Part shown: in pieces, positions 5,741-10,723 of the stretch | Position numbering within the stretch: position 1 is the first letter of the stretch | How the letters are laid out: every line of letters begins with the position of its first letter | Source of the DNA: Victivallales bacterium | GTDB taxonomy: Bacteria > Verrucomicrobiota > Lentisphaeria > Oligosphaerales > Oligosphaeraceae | Reading direction: 5' to 3' | NCBI GenBank assembly: GCA_900769285.1 | Contig: CAAGGB010000092.1 | Location: forward strand, 1-10,723 | Length of the DNA: 10,723 nt | Translations under genes and position numbers: made by a program | The notes under the pieces: model-generated | The model's database searches: none | The model's input: only the letters and a program-made list of their open reading frames with translations | Told to the model about the DNA's origin: nothing

Positions 5741-6728
5741 TATTTAACACCTCCATTATTTTTCTCGCAACCTTCCGTATCATTGGCACTGCCACCGAAT
5801 TACCTGTCTGGCGCCTGATATCTTGATGGGAAACAACAATCCTAAAGGTTTCGGGAAAACCCTGAAAGCGAAGGAGCTCTCGTGAGGAGGGGCGTCGTCT
5901 ACCATTGACTAACAGGTAATTGTAGCTTGCACCTGTCCGCAAAGCGCAAGCATACGGATGCACCGATATATCACCCGCTTTGTTTTCATGCCAGATTGAA
6001 GGATAGAACACGTTCTTTGATGAGGTTTTTTCCAATCTTTTGTTTCTAATATAATCTGAAACAAATAAAGATTGATCAACTAACGAATCATCTTCCAGGA
6101 CATTAGTAAGATCAAACTTCTCCTTTTCAAAATCAAAATTGAATCTTTTGCTTTTCTCCTCATCTAGAAAACCTACAATAATAGTACGTTCACGCTTTTG
6201 AGGAACACCAAAGTCCAAGGCATTCAGCACTTGCCATTTCACATAATAACCAAGCTGTTTCAATTTTTCAAGAATAGTGGTAAAGGTTCTACCACCATCA
6301 TGTGTTGTTAGTTGTTTTACATTCTCCAGCAAGATAGCTTTTGGATGATGGAAGGCAAGAATTCTCTCTATCTCAAAAAACATCGTTCCGCGAGTATCAG
6401 CAAAACCTTGCATCTTCCCCATAATGCTAAAGGCCTGGCACGGGAAACCTGCGAGAAGAATATCATGCTTGGGTATTTCTTCCGAGGAGATCTTAGTTAT
6501 ATCTCCTTTGGGACGATCATGAAAATTAGCTTCATAACTTTTTGCCGCTGCCGCATCCCATTCAGACGAGAAAAGACATTTGCATCCTAATTCATCAAAC
6601 GGAATTCTTATACCACCTATTCCTGCAAACAAATCGATAAATGTCCAGGTTCTCTTTATTTCTGACTCACTTTTATCCTTCACGTTCCCACTAAACGCCT
6701 TGCCTTCTTCTAAACTCAAACTAGACAT
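5733..6728 (-). CDS. DNA (cytosine-5-)-methyltransferase (type II R-M)
   Basis: This 331-residue protein carries the ordered C5-methyltransferase motifs. Motif I is FIDLFAGIGGIR (30-41), binding S-adenosylmethionine. Motif IV is GFPCQAFS with nucleophile C97. Motif VI is E135-N136-V137. Motif VIII is QKRERTIIVGF (from 177). Motif IX is RELLRFQGFP (283-292). Motif X is GNSVAVP (309-315). The target recognition region lies between about 190 and 282. It would methylate cytosine in the site cut by the downstream nuclease and so protect the host. The length is usual for a single-domain enzyme. GGAG lies 11 bases before the ATG. The first 25 residues precede the conserved fold and are hydrophilic. 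It is AT-rich compared with its neighbours and is the first gene of the two-gene R-M operon. Confidence 0.95.
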   Translation of the reverse strand: MSSLSLEEGKAFSGNVKDKSESEIKRTWTFIDLFAGIGGIRIPFDELGCKCLFSSEWDAAAAKSYEANFHDRPKGDITKISSEEIPKHDILLAGFPCQAFSIMGKMQGFADTRGTMFFEIERILAFHHPKAILLENVKQLTTHDGGRTFTTILEKLKQLGYYVKWQVLNALDFGVPQKRERTIIVGFLDEEKSKRFNFDFEKEKFDLTNVLEDDSLVDQSLFVSDYIRNKRLEKTSSKNVFYPSIWHENKAGDISVHPYACALRTGASYNYLLVNGRRRPSSRELLRFQGFPETFRIVVSHQDIRRQTGNSVAVPMIRKVARKIMEVLNNE

Positions 6729-6754
6729 GACATTCTGTTCTCCACTTTCCCTCT

Positions 6755-6768
6755 GGAATGCTCATTCC
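6755..6768. promoter_or_regulatory. Inverted repeat upstream of the methyltransferase
   Basis: GGAATG, CT, CATTCC forms two perfect 6-base half sites with a 2-base spacer, 26 bases upstream of the methyltransferase ATG. R-M operons are often autoregulated, so an operator is plausible. No controller gene is present, and no specific protein can be named. Confidence 0.35.
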
Positions 6769-6805
6769 GATATTCAAGATTGTTTTGATATTCTTGATTG
6801 CAAGA

Positions 6806-6839
6806 CAGATGTAATATGAAAAAAACAGTATTACATCTG
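6806..6839. other. Hairpin between the DUF4091 and methyltransferase genes
   Basis: CAGATGTAATA (6806-6816) and its perfect complement (6829-6839) form an 11-bp stem around a 12-base loop that contains seven consecutive A on the plus strand (T on the minus, transcribed strand). There is no T tract after the stem on either strand, so it is not a standard terminator. It lies 7 bases inside the right direct repeat of the R-M island, so it could be an element end, an operator or an mRNA structure. Confidence 0.5.
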
Positions 6840-6846
6840 CTATTGG

Positions 6847-6854
6847 CAATTATT
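6847..6854. repeat. Right direct repeat CAATTATT
   Basis: It is identical to 4959-4966 and lies 4 bases beyond the DUF4091 stop codon, at the right composition boundary of the R-M island. Confidence 0.6.
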
Positions 6855-6858
6855 CCCA

Positions 6859-8478
6859 CTACCGCCCGCCGGCCTTCAGCAGCCGACGGCGCAGCCGCAG
6901 ACGCCAGCCGCTGTCCTTCGGGAAGTCGCTGAAGCCGCGCACCTCGCGGAACGCGGGGTCGTCACGGCCGACGCCCAGCGTCTGGAGCAGCTGGTAGTCC
7001 TGGAGCGACTCGCTGAAGATCTCCCAGCGCAGGGAATCGACGGGCGCGCCGTCGGCGCCGGGATAGACGACGCAGGTGTCGCCGTAGGCCCAGCCGGGCC
7101 AGGCCCTGCCGTCCTGGCAGGTGTAGACGTCCACCAGGTTGCGCGTCTGGGACTGGAACCAGTAGTTGTAGCCCCAGTGGAGAAAGCCCCCGAACGGCCA
7201 GCGGTAGAACAGCACGCCATGCATCCAGATCTTGGGCAGCGGCGTGTCGAGCAGCCGGTTGAGGTAGCGGCCGCGCGGCCCGCAGCAGTAGTAGCACCAG
7301 CAGGGTATCCCCTCCTCGACGAACGACACGGCGGTCGTGATGCTGGGGACCGGCAGGTCGGTCAGACCCTCGCGGCCGTAGGCGATGTCCGTCAGCGCGT
7401 CCATCGTGCGCATCCACGGCGCTATCTGACGCAGCATCTCCCGCGCCGCGCGGTAGTTCGCCTTGTGCTCGTCGCCATGCGGCTCGTCCGAGACATGGAA
7501 GTACGAGGTCTCCAGGATGCCCTCCTCCTGGAGCAGCCCATGCAGCTCGTCGCAGTACTGCGCGAGGAAGGCGCGGTACTCGGGGGAGGTCGCCGGCGTG
7601 CCGTCGGGGAAGACCAGGCGCTCGTCCTCCTGACACTCGCCCTCGTAGATGCGTATCGCATGCCGCACACCCCACTGCGTGAACGGATGCACCCACTCGA
7701 AGTGGGTGATGCCATGGCGGCGCGCCATCGCCAGCCAGCGCCGGACACGCGTCCAGTCCAGCTGCCAGCCGCCGTCCGCCTCGCGCGTCACCGTCAGCAG
7801 CTGGGTCGGCAGCTTCACGCCGTCCAGCGGCGGCGTGAACGCCGGCACATAGAGCACGTCACAGCCATGCGACGCGTAGTCGGCGACGTACCGCTCGCAG
7901 ATCGTCCAGAACTCCTCCGAGAACGCGCGGACGCCGTACTGCGCCACGAGCGAGTCGGCGTAGAACCAGTGCGTGATGTGGAAGTCGCGGCGCGGCTCCA
8001 GACTCACCGCGTGCAGCAGCGCCGTGTACGTCAGACGCCTCGGACGCCCGCCCTCCTGGCTCACCGTGACCCGCACCGCGTGACGGCCCGGCTCGGCCCC
8101 GGCGGCGGGACGGACGCTGACCCAGAAGCCGTGCGTCTCGCCGTGCGCCAGCAGCAGCCCCTGCTCGGGAAGAAGCGGGTCCGGCACATAGCCGGGAAGC
8201 CCACGGCCAACCTCGGCCTCCTCCGGGGCGTCCTCGGCGCCCGTGTTCGCGTGGGCGACCGGCACGTACCCGATGCGGCGAACCCGCACCTCCCAGCCCT
8301 CCGGCACCGTCGCCTCCACCGCCACGCGCCGCGGCGCGCCCTCGTCCTCGCGGACCAGGACCTGGAAGCTGAAGCGCTCGTTCCGCGCGTAGTCGCGCGT
8401 CAGCGACTGCCGCGCCTCGGCGGGGCTGTCAGGATAGAAGCGTCGGTCGGTGTCGGAAAGCCAGGCGGAGAAGGTCAT
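6859..8478 (-). CDS. DUF4091-domain protein, GH123-like glycosidase
   Basis: The 539-residue protein has an N-terminal beta-rich region (about 1-165) and a TIM-barrel-like region from about 170, starting with FHITHWFYADSLVAQYG. An acidic pair in YFHVSDEPHG (D331-E332-P333) matches the catalytic Asp-Glu arrangement known in GH123 beta-N-acetylgalactosaminidases and in DUF4091 proteins. Other aromatic-rich sugar-site candidates are CWCYYCCG and W-M-H-G-V-L-F-Y-R-W-P-F-G-G-F-L-H-W-G-Y-N-Y-W. No signal peptide is visible, unlike many family members, so a cytoplasmic role on imported sugars is likely. GAGG lies 8 bases before the ATG. The gene has its own TTGACA promoter downstream of the DeoR gene. 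Before the R-M island arrived, its stop was probably 16 bases from the LacI start. Activity on a specific glycan is not proven by sequence. Confidence 0.8.
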   Translation of the reverse strand: MTFSAWLSDTDRRFYPDSPAEARQSLTRDYARNERFSFQVLVREDEGAPRRVAVEATVPEGWEVRVRRIGYVPVAHANTGAEDAPEEAEVGRGLPGYVPDPLLPEQGLLLAHGETHGFWVSVRPAAGAEPGRHAVRVTVSQEGGRPRRLTYTALLHAVSLEPRRDFHITHWFYADSLVAQYGVRAFSEEFWTICERYVADYASHGCDVLYVPAFTPPLDGVKLPTQLLTVTREADGGWQLDWTRVRRWLAMARRHGITHFEWVHPFTQWGVRHAIRIYEGECQEDERLVFPDGTPATSPEYRAFLAQYCDELHGLLQEEGILETSYFHVSDEPHGDEHKANYRAAREMLRQIAPWMRTMDALTDIAYGREGLTDLPVPSITTAVSFVEEGIPCWCYYCCGPRGRYLNRLLDTPLPKIWMHGVLFYRWPFGGFLHWGYNYWFQSQTRNLVDVYTCQDGRAWPGWAYGDTCVVYPGADGAPVDSLRWEIFSESLQDYQLLQTLGVGRDDPAFREVRGFSDFPKDSGWRLRLRRRLLKAGGR

Positions 8479-8506
8479 GGGTCGTGCCTCGGGGTCGTGA
8501 TGCTTG

Positions 8507-8518
8507 TCGTTTTAACGA
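8507..8518. promoter_or_regulatory. Inverted repeat upstream of the DUF4091 gene
   Basis: TCGTT, TT, AACGA is a perfect 5-base inverted repeat with a 2-base spacer, 28 bases before the DUF4091 ATG and downstream of its predicted promoter. It could be an operator for the LacI regulator or a small leader element. It is short enough to occur by chance. Confidence 0.3.
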
Positions 8519-8596
8519 ATGCCTTGGAAGAATGGAACGAAACGCCGGAACGTGGGAACGGCGGGCGGCGGAAAGGCGCCGCGCCCGCGCGACAGC

Positions 8597-8627
8597 ATAA
8601 TGTCATGCCGCCGACGGCGGATGTCAA
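8597..8627 (-). promoter_or_regulatory. Promoter of the DUF4091 gene with palindrome in the spacer
   Basis: On the minus strand a perfect TTGACA (8622-8627) is followed after 19 bases by CATTAT (8597-8602). The spacer contains the palindrome CCGCCG, A, CGGCGG (plus strand 8608-8620), a position where a bound repressor would block RNA polymerase. The 19-base spacer is longer than ideal. The leader to the ATG would be roughly 110 bases and contains three GGAACG copies (plus strand 8534, 8547 and 8555). Confidence 0.45.
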
Positions 8628-8645
8628 TCCGCGCGCACGGCGAAT

Positions 8646-9362
8646 TCAGGAGCTGATGACCTTGTCCACGCGCGACAGCTCGCAGATGCTGTACAGCCCC
8701 GTCCGCGTCGCCTTGCTGCGGTCGACGAGCAGGTAGCTCCGCTGCGCGGCGTCCAGCACGCCGCGCAGGAAGGTCGCGTGCTCCTCCAGGTAGGTGGTGA
8801 TCCGGCCGCCGGCATAGCCCGCGCAGGAGATGAACGCCTTGCTGATGCGCAGCTGCCGCAGGTTGTCCAGCGCCATCCGCCCCAGGAACGAGTTGAGCTG
8901 CACATTGAAGCAGCCCCCCACGCACACCATCACGAAGCACGGCGGAAAGCGGTGGAACTCCTGCGCCACCAGCACCGAGTTCGTCAGGATGCTCAGCTCC
9001 GCCAGACGCGACTCCTGCAGCCGCCGCGCCAGGAACATGCACGTCGTCGACGAGTCCAGGAAGATCACGTCGCCGTTCACGATCTCCCGCTCCGCCGCCG
9101 CCGCGACCTTCGCCTTCGCCTCACGCTGCAGCTCCATCCGCTGGAGGAAGTGCCCGCCGTCCTGGCGCAGCTCCACCGACGCCGCCAGCAGGCTCACCAC
9201 CCCGCCGTGGACCTTGTGCACATGACCCATCACCACCAGCTCCTGCACGTCACGGTGTATCGTCGCCAGCGAGATGTGAAAGTGCTCCGCCAGATCGCCC
9301 ATCCGGCAGTACCGCTGCTGCCGGATGTACCCCGACAGCGCCGTCAGACGCTCGCTCCTCAT
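8646..9362 (-). CDS. DeoR-family transcriptional regulator
   Basis: The protein of 238 residues has an N-terminal DeoR winged helix (RSERLTALSGYIRQQ at 2-16, helix-turn-helix about 21-42 ending T-I-H-R-D-V-Q-E-L, then H-K-V-H-G-G-V). The C-terminal sugar-phosphate sensor domain shows D103-S-S-T-T, L-T-N-S, G-G-C-F, K-A-F-I-S-C-A-G-Y, L-L-V-D-R-S-K and D-K-V-I-S-S at the end. These match the family's conserved order. An in-frame GTG at 9407 would add 15 residues, but the ATG at 9362 is preferred because family members begin M-x-x-E-R and AGAGG lies 10 bases upstream. It is divergent from the PfkB kinase gene, a classic arrangement for a regulator responding to the kinase's product. Length is normal for the family. 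Confidence 0.9.
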   Translation of the reverse strand: MRSERLTALSGYIRQQRYCRMGDLAEHFHISLATIHRDVQELVVMGHVHKVHGGVVSLLAASVELRQDGGHFLQRMELQREAKAKVAAAAEREIVNGDVIFLDSSTTCMFLARRLQESRLAELSILTNSVLVAQEFHRFPPCFVMVCVGGCFNVQLNSFLGRMALDNLRQLRISKAFISCAGYAGGRITTYLEEHATFLRGVLDAAQRSYLLVDRSKATRTGLYSICELSRVDKVISS

Positions 9363-9391
9363 GATTCGGACGCCTCTGCTCCCTATATTCG

Positions 9392-9401
9392 GTGAATTCA
9401 C
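9392..9401. promoter_or_regulatory. Palindrome next to the DeoR promoter region
   Basis: GTGAATTCAC is perfectly self-complementary and lies just upstream of a TATAGG sequence on the minus strand (plus 9382-9387) that could be the DeoR gene -10 element. An autoregulatory operator is possible. Ten bases is short and chance occurrence is not excluded. Confidence 0.3.
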
Positions 9402-9441
9402 GCCCACTTCACCGCCCCTCGCACCCTAATCTAACCCAAAC

Positions 9442-9505
9442 TTCTCACTTTTCCATGCCTGAATGAGAAAATTCTCTCACTCCTTCACAAAATTTCTCAT
9501 TTTCC
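9442..9505. promoter_or_regulatory. Cluster of TTCTCA-type motifs in the divergent DeoR-PfkB gap
   Basis: TTCTCACTTTTCC (9442-9454) and TTCTCATTTTCC (9494-9505) are near-identical direct copies 52 bases apart. Between them is an inverted version containing GAGAA, AA, TTCTC (9465-9476), a perfect inverted repeat. The cluster is AT-rich in a GC-rich setting and lies between divergent genes, so it is a good candidate for cooperative regulator binding, most likely DeoR. Confidence 0.5.
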
Positions 9506-9517
9506 GCCGGAACGGCC

Positions 9518-9545
9518 TTGCGTTTGGGGAAAGGCATGTCATATT
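9518..9545 (+). promoter_or_regulatory. Weak candidate promoter for the PfkB operon
   Basis: TTGCGT (9518-9523) and CATATT (9540-9545) are 16 bases apart, each a partial match to the sigma70 consensus. They lie directly downstream of the TTCTCA motif cluster, as expected for a regulated promoter. A leader of about 100 bases, rich in C and poor in purines, would follow. Confidence is low. Confidence 0.25.
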
Positions 9546-9655
9546 TTCCCCCGTCAAGACCTGTCCCCAGGGCGCAGGTGGCGCGGGCACGCCCGCGCAA
9601 ACCTGCTCCTCCTCTTCCCTCATCACCCACGCACACCCAAGGACTGCAGACCCCC

Positions 9656-10567
9656 ATGAGCGCGACCATCGTCGGCCTCGGCTACTGCGGCTGGGACATC
9701 CTCAGTGTCCTGCCGCGCATCCCCATCGATGACAAGGTGAAGATCATCGAGAGCATGGAGCAGGGCGGAGGCCCCTCCGCCACCGCCATCTACGCCGCCG
9801 CCAAGCTCGGCTCGGACTGCGCCTTCGTCGGCGCCGTCGGCGACGACGCCCAGGGCGACAAGATCATCGAGGCGTTCCGCTCCATCGGCGTAGACACCTC
9901 CGCCATCGCCAGACGCCCCGGCGCCGCCTCACCCACCGCCTACTGCTGGATCGAGCAGACGACCGGACACCGCTCCATCGCCTGGACCTCCGGAGCCGTC
10001 GCCCCGCTCTCCCCCGACGAGCTCGACTACGACCTCATCGCCAACGCCCGCATCCTCCACCTCGACGGACACCAGACCGACGCCGCCATCGCCGCCGCGC
10101 GCTTCGCCCGCGCCCATGGCGTCACCGTCTCCATCGACGCCGGAACCGTCGTCCCGCGCATCGACGAGCTCCTCGGCCTCTGCGACATCGTCATCATGTC
10201 CGAGAAGTTCGCCCGCGCCCACGCCGGCGCCGAGGACGACCCCTCCGAGGGCGCCCGCCGACTCTTCCGGCCAGGCGTCACCCGCTTCTGCGGCGTCACC
10301 CTCGGCTCCAGGGGCTCCGTCGGCTTCGACGGCGAACGCGACTACTTCCAGCGAACCTTCCCCGTCAAGGTCGTCGACACCACCGGCGCCGGCGACACCT
10401 ACCACGGCTCCTTCTGCAACGCCCTCTCCCGCGGCCTCCCCTGGCAGGAGTGCATGCGCCAGGCCTCCATGACCTCCGCACTCAAGTGCACCCGGCTCGG
10501 CGGACGCACCGGACTGCCCACCATGGACCAGCTCCAGCAGGCCCTCGCCGAAAGCCAGGACGACTGA
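9656..10567 (+). CDS. PfkB/ribokinase-family carbohydrate kinase
   Basis: The 303-residue protein has the family signatures: a substrate-side Asp in GYCGWDILSVLPRIP (D14), G37-G38-G39-P-S-A-T-A near the N terminus, and the ATP/anion-hole motif DTTGAGDTYHGSF with G244-A245-G246 and catalytic base D247. It would phosphorylate a monosaccharide or a related alcohol using ATP; the exact sugar cannot be read. Length is normal for the family. The ATG at 9656 is chosen because AAGGA lies 12 bases upstream and the next residues (ATIVGLGYCGWD) form the expected first beta strand. Reading further upstream gives a proline-rich tail with no conservation features. It is divergent from the DeoR gene and followed after 113 bases by another plus-strand gene. 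Confidence 0.9.
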   Translation: MSATIVGLGYCGWDILSVLPRIPIDDKVKIIESMEQGGGPSATAIYAAAKLGSDCAFVGAVGDDAQGDKIIEAFRSIGVDTSAIARRPGAASPTAYCWIEQTTGHRSIAWTSGAVAPLSPDELDYDLIANARILHLDGHQTDAAIAAARFARAHGVTVSIDAGTVVPRIDELLGLCDIVIMSEKFARAHAGAEDDPSEGARRLFRPGVTRFCGVTLGSRGSVGFDGERDYFQRTFPVKVVDTTGAGDTYHGSFCNALSRGLPWQECMRQASMTSALKCTRLGGRTGLPTMDQLQQALAESQDD

Positions 10568-10680
10568 CCGCACACCCTCCCCGGACGTCCGCGCGGCGGC
10601 CCCACGCCACCGCGCCTCACCCAACCTCCCCCCACCCAAGCACAACCAAACCAACCACCACGAACAAGGGCACACTCACC
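10568..10680 (+). other. C/A-rich spacer between the PfkB gene and the next gene
   Basis: The second half (about 10610-10668) is almost free of G and T and should be unstructured as RNA. It contains a 10-base palindrome CGGACGTCCG (10582-10591) but no hairpin with a T tract, so the two genes are probably co-transcribed. AAGGG lies about 10 bases before the next ATG. Confidence 0.45.
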
Positions 10681-10723
10681 ATGAAGACGCTGAAAGTCGG
10701 ATACCTCCCACTGGTCAAGGGCA
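10681..10723 (+). CDS. Start of an unidentified gene (partial)
   Basis: An ATG with AAGGG about 10 bases upstream begins MKTLKVGYLPLVKG before the window ends. A K-V-G-Y-L-P-L beginning occurs in some sugar isomerases of the fucose/arabinose type and also in binding proteins. An isomerase would fit its position after a sugar kinase, but 14 residues cannot decide. It lacks the hydrophobic core of a signal peptide in the visible part. Confidence 0.5.
   Translation, partial: MKTLKVGYLPLVKG

Larger units (their letters stand above)
4959..6854. mobile_element. AT-rich restriction-modification island bounded by 8-base direct repeats
   Basis: The segment contains only the methyltransferase and endonuclease genes plus short flanks. 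Two lines I counted (5041-5100 and 6001-6060) are each 30% G+C, while a flanking line (9841-9900) is 65%; parts of the methyltransferase are richer. The change in composition is abrupt at both ends, where the identical CAATTATT occurs. This looks like a target-site duplication made when the cassette inserted. No transposase or integrase lies inside, and I found no convincing terminal inverted repeats, so the mechanism is unknown. Confidence 0.65.

Noticed and set aside
7177..8736. A 519-codon plus-strand open frame.
   Set aside because: It is the antisense of the DUF4091 gene, with Arg/Val/Ala-rich composition typical of a high-GC shadow. The minus-strand frame has clear family motifs.
9518..9655. 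N-terminal extension of the PfkB kinase from a TTG at 9518.
   Set aside because: The extra 46 residues are proline- and arginine-rich with no family similarity, and they overlap the likely promoter and leader.

Overview
The window is high-GC bacterial DNA (about 65-70% G+C in the gene-dense parts) with one sharply AT-rich island. The mix of a DUF4091/GH123-like protein, a beta-propeller glycosidase, LacI, DeoR and XRE regulators, a PfkB sugar kinase, a Sel1-repeat protein and intergenic tandem arrays suggests a carbohydrate-degrading member of the Planctomycetota-Verrucomicrobiota-Lentisphaerota group, perhaps a Lentisphaerota or Kiritimatiellota gut organism. No rRNA or marker gene is present, so this is an inference from gene content.

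Layout, left to right. (1) 1-2452: the last 22 codons of an unidentified gene, then a four-copy 38-base tandem array, a calcineurin-like metallophosphoesterase, a five-bladed beta-propeller glycosidase, and a six-copy 34-base tandem array. The two arrays share a core and point the same way, so they bracket the two genes. (2) 2472-3840: a minus-strand Sel1-repeat gene with a single-base frameshift, an AT-rich spacer holding a good sigma70-type promoter, and a small XRE regulator that forms a self-contained unit closed by a strong hairpin terminator. (3) 3868-8627, all minus strand: a LacI-type regulator followed by a decayed direct copy of its own 3' end; an AT-rich restriction-modification (R-M) island (C5-cytosine methyltransferase and probable restriction endonuclease, overlapping by 8 bases); and a DUF4091/GH123-like gene with a TTGACA promoter carrying a palindrome. 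(4) 8646-10723: a DeoR-type regulator divergent from a PfkB kinase, followed by the start of another gene.

The most notable observation is that the R-M island is flanked by an exact 8-base direct repeat (CAATTATT at 4959-4966 and 6847-6854), placed at both G+C transitions. Removing the island and one repeat leaves the DUF4091 stop 16 bases from the LacI start. The ancestral arrangement was therefore probably a glycosidase-regulator operon that the R-M cassette split.

Working model: the flanking genes handle carbohydrates in the cytoplasm (no signal peptide is visible on either glycosidase-like protein). DeoR probably controls the adjacent kinase operon, and LacI probably controls the DUF4091 gene. 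The R-M pair is a separate, horizontally acquired defence unit.
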